Shown here: positions 42,899-50,000 of the stretch, in pieces | Numbering within the stretch: position 1 is the stretch's first letter | Layout of the letters: every line of letters begins with the position of its first letter | Assembly (NCBI RefSeq): GCF_039538365.1 | Contig: NZ_BAABCA010000005.1 | Coordinates: forward strand, 124,001-188,000 | Source of the DNA: Postechiella marina | Lineage (GTDB): Bacteria; Bacteroidota; Bacteroidia; Flavobacteriales; Flavobacteriaceae | Length of the DNA: 64,000 nucleotides | Direction: 5' to 3' | Notes under the pieces: generated by a model | The model's database searches: none | The model's input: only the letters and a program-made list of their open reading frames with translations | Told to the model about the DNA's origin: nothing | Made by a program: the position numbers and the translations under genes

Positions 42899-43291
42899 TT
42901 ATGAATTTATTTCAGTAATAATCTCTTCTTTAGAAACGCCTGTTTTTGCACTTTCAAGTAAATAATCTGCTAACTCCGTGATGTTTTCGTCTAAAAACTC
43001 AAACTTCTTGCAGTACTTTTTTAAAGTATTGTACTCATCATTTGTAACTTTTCCATCTGCCCATATCATTACAGCTAAATCATATAAATATTCGACTCTA
43101 ACCTGCAAGGATTCTGGTATAGATGAGTCATGAGATGGATTAAGTAAAATATCATTTAATTGCTCTTTACTCAATCCCCGTTCTTCTGCAAATTTGTAAA
43201 GCATTTGCATTTCAAGCACATCAAAATTATCATCTGCAAAAGCCATTTGGTAGAGTCTTAGAAAATGACTCTTTAATTCGGTTGAAATCAT
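42899..43291 (-). CDS. TerB-like protein
   Basis: A 130-aa helical protein with a TerB/tellurite-resistance outline: FLRLYQMAFADDNFDVLEMQMLYKFAEERGL, then VEYLYDLAVMIWADGKVTNDEYNTLKKY. The two repeated A-D-G/N acidic turns resemble metal-binding loops in TerB. TerB proteins bind metal and occur in membrane-linked stress and phage-defence-associated systems. It is the first gene of a three-gene unit (TerB, coiled-coil membrane, vWA-like). Its own promoter should lie in the 138-bp gap above 43291. Confidence 0.78.
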   Translation of the reverse strand: MISTELKSHFLRLYQMAFADDNFDVLEMQMLYKFAEERGLSKEQLNDILLNPSHDSSIPESLQVRVEYLYDLAVMIWADGKVTNDEYNTLKKYCKKFEFLDENITELADYLLESAKTGVSKEEIITEINS

Positions 43292-43380
43292 ATTATATTT
43301 TTTTTATAAATTGAAAGCCTATAATGTAGGTTAAGAACATTAGATTGTGGCGCTGCATCAAACTTACCGCCTATAAACAC

Positions 43381-43410
43381 AAAACCCTTACGGATTACCG
43401 TATGGGTTAA
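43381..43410 (-). terminator. hairpin after the 241-aa exported-protein gene
   Basis: AACCCTTACGG (43383-43393) pairs with CCGTATGGGTT (43399-43409) with one mismatch in the stem; a T-rich run follows on the minus strand. It separates the exported protein gene from the TerB operon. Confidence 0.6.
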
Positions 43411-43429
43411 ATAAATTTAAGTTTAGCGT

Positions 43430-44155
43430 CTATTCTTCCTGAAAGAAATACTCATGAATATCTATAATATCTCCTCTACCTATTTGAACCAAGTCTCTAG
43501 TTTCTTTTAAAAATATACCTAAAGACCTTTCGTTATAAAGTAATTTCATATCAGAAGAATAATCGGTTACTACATACATATCACCAGACAGCTTAAAAAA
43601 AGGTATAGCCATTTTGCCTTTTACCTTTACGCCTTTATTAACTAGCTTTCCCTTTAATAAAGTTTCGTTTAAAGATGTTTCATTTTTTTCTTCTGATGAT
43701 ACTTTAACATAAGCCACCATCATTTTCATCCACTCTTTACTATCAATAAGATACCATTTTACCTTATCGAAATTAATACCATATTCGTTTATCCAACCTT
43801 GACTGGTAAAACCAAATAACACTTGCTTTTTGCCATCAAGTTCAGGGTCGCTTACTGGTGTAAATTCCTGAATTTTAAATGTTATAACCGAGGCTGAAGA
43901 TATATCTTTTAACTTTTTACCATCGAAAGCTAATGTTTTTAACGAAAAGCTATTCATATTAGGCTCATTAGCTAACACCCATTGTGTTGCTGTTAATTCT
44001 GCTCGTTCTTTCATTTGCTCTACAGCTGCAATTCCTGCACCTATAGCCAATAAACCACCAGCTACTGCTGCTACTGCTGCACCGTCGTTTTGTGCTTTTA
44101 ATTGTCTAGGAAATAACGTTGAAATAATAATTAAAAATAAAATACTTTTTCTCAT
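43430..44155 (-). CDS. exported 241-aa protein, unknown
   Basis: A 241-aa protein with a signal peptide (MRKSILFLIIISTLFPRQLKA) and a Gly/Ala-rich helix just after it (DGAAVAAVAGGLLAIGAGIAAVEQM) that could be a membrane segment or coat the surface. The rest is beta-rich, with YGINFDKVKWYLIDSKEWMKMM and VRDLVQIGRGDIID-like strands. No known domain. It lies between two terminators and is independent. Possibly an outer-membrane-facing accessory protein. Confidence 0.65.
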   Translation of the reverse strand: MRKSILFLIIISTLFPRQLKAQNDGAAVAAVAGGLLAIGAGIAAVEQMKERAELTATQWVLANEPNMNSFSLKTLAFDGKKLKDISSASVITFKIQEFTPVSDPELDGKKQVLFGFTSQGWINEYGINFDKVKWYLIDSKEWMKMMVAYVKVSSEEKNETSLNETLLKGKLVNKGVKVKGKMAIPFFKLSGDMYVVTDYSSDMKLLYNERSLGIFLKETRDLVQIGRGDIIDIHEYFFQEE

Positions 44156-44238
44156 AATACTATTATAAAGGTTTTGGTTATACCGTCAAATGTATTGCAA
44201 CACAAGAAACTAATTTTACGGGAATCAGTAATAAATAA

Positions 44239-44279
44239 TAAAAAAAATAAACCCCAAGAAGTATATCTCTTGAGGTTTA
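44239..44279 (-). terminator. terminator after the response regulator
   Basis: AAACCCCAAGA (44249-) and TCTTGAGGTTT (to 44279) form the stem; on the minus strand the 3' arm is followed by ATTTTTTTTATT. It ends the kinase/regulator operon that begins near 46903. Confidence 0.75.
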
Positions 44280-44376
44280 AAATGAAAATCCTCCCTTAAG
44301 GATATCACTAATAGCACTCAAATTTACATAGAACTAAAAACTAAATATTACGGTTTTCCATAAACCCAGTAATAAT

Positions 44377-45039
44377 TTAAATTAATCCTAAATCTTTTGA
44401 AGTAGCTATTAAGTGAATGGTGTTTTTTGAGTTTAATTGTATTTTTAATTTGTTGAGTCTTTTTTCTATAGAACTTAAGCTACTAGGAGATACACCCGAT
44501 GATTTGAATATGGCACTAATTTCGTCTTGAGAAAGTCCCTTAGATACGTTTTGAAGTAATTTAATATCGTAAGCATCTATTTCTAGATTAGATTTATCAT
44601 TAAAAGCACTGGCTACCTTGGGCGAAAAATAGCGCTTTCCTTCGTAAACATTTTTAATAGCTTTAGACAATTCTATTAATCCGTTTCTTCCTTTGCAAAC
44701 AAATGCGCTTAAACCAACGTCATTTAAACCACGAATCATTTCTATTCTATCGTCTACAGAATATGCAATAATATTTAGATCTGGATATTCGTCTTTTAAC
44801 ACCTTAATTAAAGCATTACCAGAATTTAAAGTCTGCTCTCTGTAATCTGCTTGAAAAGAGAGGTCGGTTATTACTAAGTCAAAAGGTTCTTTATCAAAAA
44901 CTGCTTTTTTAATTTTTAAATACGCATCATCGCAATATTGTACTTTATAAATATTTTTGATTTTTAAATCTTTTAAAATAGAAGATACCCCTTGATTTAT
45001 ACTCCCTAAATCATCTGCAATTAAAACCTTTTTAAACAT
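44377..45039 (-). CDS. NarL/LuxR-type response regulator
   Basis: A 220-aa regulator. The receiver has DD at 9-10, LVITDLSFQAD with the phosphate-accepting Asp (~58), and SAFVCKGRNG with a Lys near ~112. The C-terminal ~70 residues resemble a LuxR-type HTH (LLQNVSKGLSQDEISAIFKSSGVSPSSLSSIEKRL) though they are somewhat divergent. It starts one base before the kinase gene stop on the minus strand, so it is coupled to the TPR histidine kinase. Targets are unknown; it is in the island. Confidence 0.85.
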   Translation of the reverse strand: MFKKVLIADDLGSINQGVSSILKDLKIKNIYKVQYCDDAYLKIKKAVFDKEPFDLVITDLSFQADYREQTLNSGNALIKVLKDEYPDLNIIAYSVDDRIEMIRGLNDVGLSAFVCKGRNGLIELSKAIKNVYEGKRYFSPKVASAFNDKSNLEIDAYDIKLLQNVSKGLSQDEISAIFKSSGVSPSSLSSIEKRLNKLKIQLNSKNTIHLIATSKDLGLI

Positions 45040-45040
45040 C

Positions 45041-46711
45041 TTATATCAATATATTAACTTTAAAACCTTCTCCTAAACTAGTTTCAAATGTAATATTTCC
45101 TTTAATAGCTCGAATACGGGAATCCACATTTTCCAATCCGCTTAGTTTATTTAACTGTGCTCCTACACCGTTATCTTTATATTTAATTTCAATTTTTCGT
45201 TTATCTTGATTAAACACTATTGAAACTAAAGAAGCTTGGCTATGTTTAGACATATTAGTCATTAACTCTTGCAAAACACGATAAATAGTGGTTCGCTTAA
45301 TTACAGAAACTTGGTTCCAATCAACATCCTTTACACCTTGTGTAATTATGGTTATTCCGTTTACTTTATAGTTAAAAAATAGATCGTTTAGAATAATATC
45401 GAAATTAGAACTTAAATCGATAGCACTACTCGCTTTTGAAATATCTCTTGTCTTATTGTATATATCTTCTAAATCATCAAGTAACTTTTCGTTTTTGTTT
45501 GTGTTATTAATTTGAAGCTTTGTCATAACCTGATACACATCGTTAGCAACCTCGTCATGCACTTTTTTTGAAATTCTTTTTTCTGTAATATAAACTTCTT
45601 TAAGCTTTTCTTTTCTGTGCCTTGATTGTAAAAAGAAAAAAGTGAAAATGGAAATAAAAATTACAAATAAACCAATTATAAAATACAGCCATTTATAGGT
45701 TCTTTGCTTCTCATTTTCTAAAACTGATAATTCAAGCTGATGTATGTTTTCTTCTAACAGCTTTTGTTTATTAGCAATATCATATTTTATAGCCTCGAAC
45801 TTATTTTCTCTTAATTGTTTTTTACTAACTTCCGCCTTACTTAATGCTATGTATTTTTTAAAATCTTGATTATTTTCTAAGTTTAACTTCACTGCCAAAG
45901 CTTCTAGTTGGTAGGCTGGTGTATTTATAATATTAGAAATGTCTTGAGCTCTTTGAGAATAAAAGGTAGCCTTAGTTAGGTTACCTTGTTCTAGGTAATA
46001 TAATGACAAATGCCTGTAACTAGAAAATAATCCTGATAAATCTTTTAGTTTACTTCTAATTTCCAAAGCTTTATTCATGTTAAGTATAGCCTTTTTATCC
46101 TTTAATTTCGAACCAAAGTATCCTAAATTATCTATAAAAGTGGCTTTAATTTCGCTATCTTTAAATGCTAAAACTTCGTTGTAATATTTAGAAAGCACTA
46201 GTGAAGCTTCTTTATATTTTTCTTGATCTGCATACAAATTTGCTATGTTAGTTAAAATTGCAATTTTCCCTTTTAAACCATTATTTAAACTTAAAGCTTC
46301 GTTGTAATATCTATGTGCATTATCAAAATTTTCTAACCGTCTATAAATCATCCCCAATTGGTTAGCTAAGCGCTGTTTTGCTGCATTTAAATCTGTTTTT
46401 TTGTTTACACCATTTAACAACTTTAAAGCCTTTATACTTGTAGCCTCACTATCATAAGGGAAACCAATTTTAAATTGACCAACAGCTATTAACTCCAAAT
46501 AATATGCGGATTTTACGCTATCTTTTAACACTAGTGCTTGATTTGCTTTTTTATTAAAAAACTCAAAAGACTTAGCTATGTATTTAACGTCCTTTAATTC
46601 TGCTATGGTTTTATAATAAAACATTGTACTATCTATTTTTGTCTGACAGTATAGCGTTTGATTAAAAATTATAAAGAATAAAAAAAGGAATGAAGTTTTA
46701 TGTAATTTCAT
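45041..46711 (-). CDS. TPR-containing sensor histidine kinase (HisKA_3)
   Basis: A 556-aa sensor: signal peptide or first segment (~1-22), about six TPR-like repeats (e.g. NFDNAHRYYNEALSLNNG, LTKATFYSQRAQDISNI), one membrane helix (WLYFIIGLFVIFISIFTFFF), coiled coil, then RISKKVHDEVANDVYQVM with the HisKA_3 phosphohistidine and an ATP domain ending in GLENVDSRIRAIKGNITFET. It matches the bacteroidetal kinase type that pairs with NarL regulators. A 50-aa lipoprotein gene sits 40 bp upstream on the same strand. Confidence 0.9.
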   Translation of the reverse strand: MKLHKTSFLFLFFIIFNQTLYCQTKIDSTMFYYKTIAELKDVKYIAKSFEFFNKKANQALVLKDSVKSAYYLELIAVGQFKIGFPYDSEATSIKALKLLNGVNKKTDLNAAKQRLANQLGMIYRRLENFDNAHRYYNEALSLNNGLKGKIAILTNIANLYADQEKYKEASLVLSKYYNEVLAFKDSEIKATFIDNLGYFGSKLKDKKAILNMNKALEIRSKLKDLSGLFSSYRHLSLYYLEQGNLTKATFYSQRAQDISNIINTPAYQLEALAVKLNLENNQDFKKYIALSKAEVSKKQLRENKFEAIKYDIANKQKLLEENIHQLELSVLENEKQRTYKWLYFIIGLFVIFISIFTFFFLQSRHRKEKLKEVYITEKRISKKVHDEVANDVYQVMTKLQINNTNKNEKLLDDLEDIYNKTRDISKASSAIDLSSNFDIILNDLFFNYKVNGITIITQGVKDVDWNQVSVIKRTTIYRVLQELMTNMSKHSQASLVSIVFNQDKRKIEIKYKDNGVGAQLNKLSGLENVDSRIRAIKGNITFETSLGEGFKVNILI

Positions 46712-46750
46712 TCCTCTAAAATAACAACTTATTTTTAGTTACAAATATAT

Positions 46751-46903
46751 TTAATCTCCTATTGGAGGTGGTGGCAAAATGGGACTATCATCTCCGCAGC
46801 AATTAGGATTAGGAATTGTAGAAGACACATCTTCTGAAAAATTAGATTGAGGAGTACATGATAAAATAGATAAAGTGAATAGTAATAAATATATTATTTT
46901 CAT
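46751..46903 (-). CDS. 50-aa lipoprotein before the TPR kinase
   Basis: A short ORF: MKIIYLLLFTLSILSCTPQS is a lipoprotein signal with the lipobox ILSC (Cys 16); the mature part is acidic with PNPNCCGDDSP and PPPPIGD. It starts the minus-strand unit with the kinase and regulator. A role as the periplasmic partner or signal peptide for the sensor is conceivable. No family known. Confidence 0.6.
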   Translation of the reverse strand: MKIIYLLLFTLSILSCTPQSNFSEDVSSTIPNPNCCGDDSPILPPPPIGD

Positions 46904-47269
46904 TTTTTTAGTTTTTAAAATTGGACAATAGTCTGGTTACCCAAATTTTATTCGGGTATTAGCATTACTTAGCTAAAAGCTTTATTGAAGAGACGTCTCT
47001 CTCTCTTTTGTGGGAAGTATGAAGAACTGAATTAGAGAAATAAAAGAACTTCCCAGATCTTAAATACCACTAAACAGTTTTTCGGTTTGTTAGAATAAAT
47101 TACTAATCTGTTACGTAATTGGCTTGTATTAATTCTGATGCAAATCACTACAATTAGCCTATAATTTCTAGGAAAGAAACAGGAAGTTTTAAGGAATTAT
47201 TTAGGTAATATATTTCCTCTATATTTACCAAAATTTATTTAATTTTATAGCTATTATCTCTATTAATAA
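46904..47269. promoter_or_regulatory. divergent regulatory region in the island
   Basis: A 366-bp gap between the minus-strand lipoprotein/kinase unit and the plus-strand 231-aa gene. It holds a perfect 12-bp palindrome (AGAGACGTCTCT, 46989-47000) and an 8-bp inverted repeat TGGGAAGT (47011-47018) / ACTTCCCA (47048-47055) that could form a hairpin or operator. No coding sequence seen. Confidence 0.45.
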
Positions 47270-47965
47270 ATGCATAAGACATTAATTTTAAAAGCGTTTG
47301 AAAAAGCAGATCAATTAAGAAAAAAGCAAGGAAGCCAAAAACCTTCTCTTATAACTAAAGCTGAAGACCTTTCGGAATTTGTAGAAAAAGAAACAGGATT
47401 TTCTCTTGGAGAAAAAAGTTTTAGAGTTTATAGAAAAAAAGCTGAAGAATTAAAAAATTCGGATTCTGACATTAACATAAACCAGCAGAAGGTAGTTAAC
47501 GCCCTTTTAAGCTATCTTGAATTTAAGACCTATAATGATTTTATAAAAGAGCTTAAAACCAAAGAAAATAAACAAAATGGTATATATAACTTTTTTCTTA
47601 ACTATAAATTAGCAATTACATCTATTGCATTAATAATTATTTTAATAGTTTTCTATAAAAGTTTAAATACCCAGAGGTGGATGATTTGGAATGGAGAAAA
47701 TTATGTTGAAGTTAATTTTGATACTGAAAAATATAAAATTGGCGAATTAAAGCTTTACAATGAAGATAGAATATTAAATTTTCATAAGGCAAGACCTAAT
47801 TGTGAATATGCTTTTTTTAAAGGTTCTGGAGAAGCTAACTTATGGTATGGCAAAAATGAATATGGTAATTTAGAGTATTTTACTTCTACGGGTAAACACC
47901 CCATAACGGGAAAAACACTTAAAGAAATAACAAATTATATGGTTAAAAAACATATATGTCCTTAA
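47270..47965 (+). CDS. 231-aa membrane-anchored protein, unknown
   Basis: A 231-aa protein: helical N-terminal half (AFEKADQLRKKQGSQKPSLI, EKETGFSLGEKSFRVYRKKAEEL) that may bind DNA or protein, one membrane helix (~109-127, LAITSIALIIILIVFY) and a C-terminal ~95-residue periplasmic domain (WMIWNGENYVEVNFD, CEYAFFKGSGEANLWYG). No family recognised, but similar layouts (cytoplasmic helical domain, one helix, periplasmic domain) occur in flavobacterial sensor-like proteins. It is the last gene before the right end of the island. Confidence 0.6.
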   Translation: MHKTLILKAFEKADQLRKKQGSQKPSLITKAEDLSEFVEKETGFSLGEKSFRVYRKKAEELKNSDSDININQQKVVNALLSYLEFKTYNDFIKELKTKENKQNGIYNFFLNYKLAITSIALIIILIVFYKSLNTQRWMIWNGENYVEVNFDTEKYKIGELKLYNEDRILNFHKARPNCEYAFFKGSGEANLWYGKNEYGNLEYFTSTGKHPITGKTLKEITNYMVKKHICP

Positions 47966-48019
47966 TAATTTTTATGTAGAATTTATATATTACATTTGCT
48001 ATAATATTTTTTAACAAGT

Positions 48020-48062
48020 GAACACAAAACTGAACACGTTTTGGAACACGATTTAGAACACG
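48020..48062 (+). repeat. 12-bp-phased arm-type repeats, right end
   Basis: GAACACA at 48020 and GAACACG at 48032, 48044 and 48056 stand exactly 12 bp apart, all in one orientation, about 60-100 bp inside attR. They mirror the array beside attL and share longer stretches with it (GAACACGATTTAGAACACG). Confidence 0.78.
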
Positions 48063-48122
48063 TGAAAATTATAATTTACTAATAATCAATTACTTAAATA
48101 AAAATAATATTGATTATTCCAA

Positions 48123-48169
48123 ATTCATAACCCGGAGGTCGCGGGATCGTGCCCCGCTCTCGCTACAAT
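48123..48169 (+). repeat. attR: 47-bp direct repeat (tRNA 3' half)
   Basis: This is identical to 24473-24519. It lacks the 5' half of a tRNA (acceptor, D-arm), so it is an att fragment and not a gene. It marks the right border of the island. Confidence 0.93.
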
Positions 48170-48172
48170 ATT

Positions 48173-48205
48173 AAACGGTTTAGGAATTACTAAACCGTTT
48201 TTTTT
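48173..48205 (+). terminator. original tRNA-Met terminator, right of attR
   Basis: AAACGGTTTAG (48173-48183) and CTAAACCGTTT (48190-48200) plus T-run. Same stem as at 24538 with a different loop. It was most likely the terminator of the tRNA before insertion. Confidence 0.8.
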
Positions 48206-48244
48206 ATACTAAAACTTAAGAATACTAACTTTAAACTGCTAACA

Positions 48245-49408
48245 TCAGTCATTAAAAACCTCAAGTTCCACCAACTTACAACTTACTTCTGTACGTTGAA
48301 GGCCACTAACTTCAAACAAAGCGTTAAAACTTTGTGCGTTGTTAGGTATTTGCTCCAAAAAATTATTTAACCATTCTATATTAGTAAAGTTTTTTACAGT
48401 AGCAATAACTCCAATATCATTATTAGAAACAAAATATAAAGCCCTTTTTCCGGGGCTAAGCGATGTAGAAGAAACCATAGCATACTCAACTTTTAACCCC
48501 GCTCCAAACTTAGTATTATACGCTTTACTTGAATTGTTTGAAACATATTTAAAACCATCTCTGTATGTTGTAAACACTTTGCTATCTTTCAAGAATAACA
48601 AACTAGATAAATTCATAGTTTTATATTGCCCAATAAATAAAATATTATGGTTTTGCACATCATCAAAAGTTAGCTTACTTTCTAATTTTAATGTGTAATC
48701 GCCTTTATTTAAAACAAACCATTCACTTAAAAGTTTAATACCATATGGCGCCATTTTAGACATTAAAGTATAATCTGTTAATGTTATATTCTTATTTGGG
48801 TGCTTATTGGTATATTCAATAAAATCTTTATTACTATTAATTTCTTTATACATTGTACCACGTCTTACACCAAGAGAGTCGGTTTCGCTAAGCATAAATT
48901 GATCTGAAATAACAACTAATGTGCTATTTGAGAAAAAGGGTTTCCAAATAGCATGTGGTTTACTAATTACGAGGTTTATAATCACAAATAAAAAGGTTAA
49001 AAATAGTATTGTTCCTACTAAGACCTTAAGTTTCTTTTTTGAAATAGAAATAGTTTCGGTTCTCGATTTTATTATTGAATGATAATCACTTACCGAAATA
49101 AAACTAAGATTATAATGTCCTTTTTTTAAAAAGAAAACTATTTTATGCTCTTGGTTAGAATCTAAATAATACTCTTTTAGTTTTTTTCGAAGCTTATACA
49201 TGTAAGAACGTACTACTCCATTATTTTTATCCTTTGTATAGTCTATACCAAATAATTCTGTTCCAATAATATTTTCATTTACATCTTCTGATAATAGCGC
49301 TTTTTTAACCAAATATTTTAAAAGACGAGAATAGGTCGTTGATTTTGCAAAAAGTTTATCATTGCACACTTGCTCTAGAGAAGCTTCTATATTTTGTTTT
49401 TCGGTCAT
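48245..49408 (-). CDS. membrane-anchored winged-helix regulator
   Basis: A 387-aa protein. Residues ~1-105 follow the winged-helix pattern of adenylate-cyclase/ToxR-like regulators (STTYSRLLKYLVKKALLSED, ELFGIDYTKDKNNGVVRSYMYKLRKKLKEYY, FFLKKGHYNLSF). A single membrane helix follows at ~125-147, then a ~240-residue periplasmic domain. Such one-component proteins bind DNA inside and sense ligand outside. It is divergent from the secreted beta-galactosidase gene, 592 bp away, and could regulate it by sensing sugar. No database match claimed. Confidence 0.7.
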   Translation of the reverse strand: MTEKQNIEASLEQVCNDKLFAKSTTYSRLLKYLVKKALLSEDVNENIIGTELFGIDYTKDKNNGVVRSYMYKLRKKLKEYYLDSNQEHKIVFFLKKGHYNLSFISVSDYHSIIKSRTETISISKKKLKVLVGTILFLTFLFVIINLVISKPHAIWKPFFSNSTLVVISDQFMLSETDSLGVRRGTMYKEINSNKDFIEYTNKHPNKNITLTDYTLMSKMAPYGIKLLSEWFVLNKGDYTLKLESKLTFDDVQNHNILFIGQYKTMNLSSLLFLKDSKVFTTYRDGFKYVSNNSSKAYNTKFGAGLKVEYAMVSSTSLSPGKRALYFVSNNDIGVIATVKNFTNIEWLNNFLEQIPNNAQSFNALFEVSGLQRTEVSCKLVELEVFND

Positions 49409-49634
49409 AACTATTCAAAAATAACATTAAACATCGAAAAATAACCAAAGGAACAAGAGTTAATTACCTAGCAAACGCAACTCACTATATACCTTAACAT
49501 TACAACTAATATTTAACGGTTAAAGCCACCGTAACCGCAACAGTTTTTAAACAGAAAAAAACTATTTTTCCTTCTAAATACAAAATATCATACGTAATAT
49601 TACTTGTTAACTAACACATTTAAACATTATCATA

Positions 49635-49856
49635 TTGAAAACATTTTCATTCTTCACTCTTATAATTATATCTTTTTATAATTACCAAAATAAGATTGAT
49701 GTAGTAAAAGACCGATATCCTTTATTGCTCAATATGGTTCTTCATAATCAAGGAGAGTCATGATTTAACACAAAACCAAAATATATTATAACGCTAGGCT
49801 ATAACGGTCAAGTGCTAAATTTTGAAATTCTGTGTACGTTTACTTATTATACTTAA
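49635..49856 (+). pseudogene. relic of a secreted-protein gene upstream of lacZ
   Basis: From TTG 49635: a signal-peptide-like start (MKTFSFFTLIIISFYNYQNK), then DVVKDRYPLLLNMVLHNQGES, TGA stop at 49761, and the same frame continues FNTKPKYIITLGYNGQVLNFE to TAA at 49854. HNQGE followed by a TLGYNGQV stretch recalls the N terminus of secreted glycosidase-like proteins (HNPGE..LGYNG). It is only ~73 codons long with a nonsense codon and no continuation, so it is decayed. The family call is uncertain. Confidence 0.5.
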
Positions 49857-50000
49857 AAAGCCAATTTAGTGCCAAATAATACACCTGAAAAATTACAGTA
49901 AATAACCAATTATTTCAATTAAATCACTAGATGAAAGTATTAATTAAAAATTAAAGCCTTGGCAAAATCAATAACAGCAATTCTTTTAAAATAGATTAAG

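Larger units (their letters stand above)
24473..48169. mobile_element. tRNA-Met-integrated genomic island (defence-rich)
   Basis: The segment is bounded by the 47-bp direct repeats, begins with an integrase-derived gene at the tRNA-proximal end and carries accessory genes: viperin cluster, type I restriction-modification, a TerB/vWA unit and two two-component systems. No relaxase, type IV secretion or phage structural genes are visible, so it is not self-transmissible as seen. The only integrase-like gene lacks a catalytic domain, so excision would need a recombinase supplied in trans. The boundaries are certain; the label genomic island or degenerate integrative element is the interpretation. 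Confidence 0.9.

Noticed and set aside
48123..48169. A second tRNA gene
   Set aside because: Only the 3' half is present; no acceptor 5' strand or D-arm. It is the attR copy.
24473..48169. Prophage or conjugative element
   Set aside because: No capsid, tail, terminase, relaxase or type IV secretion genes are visible.
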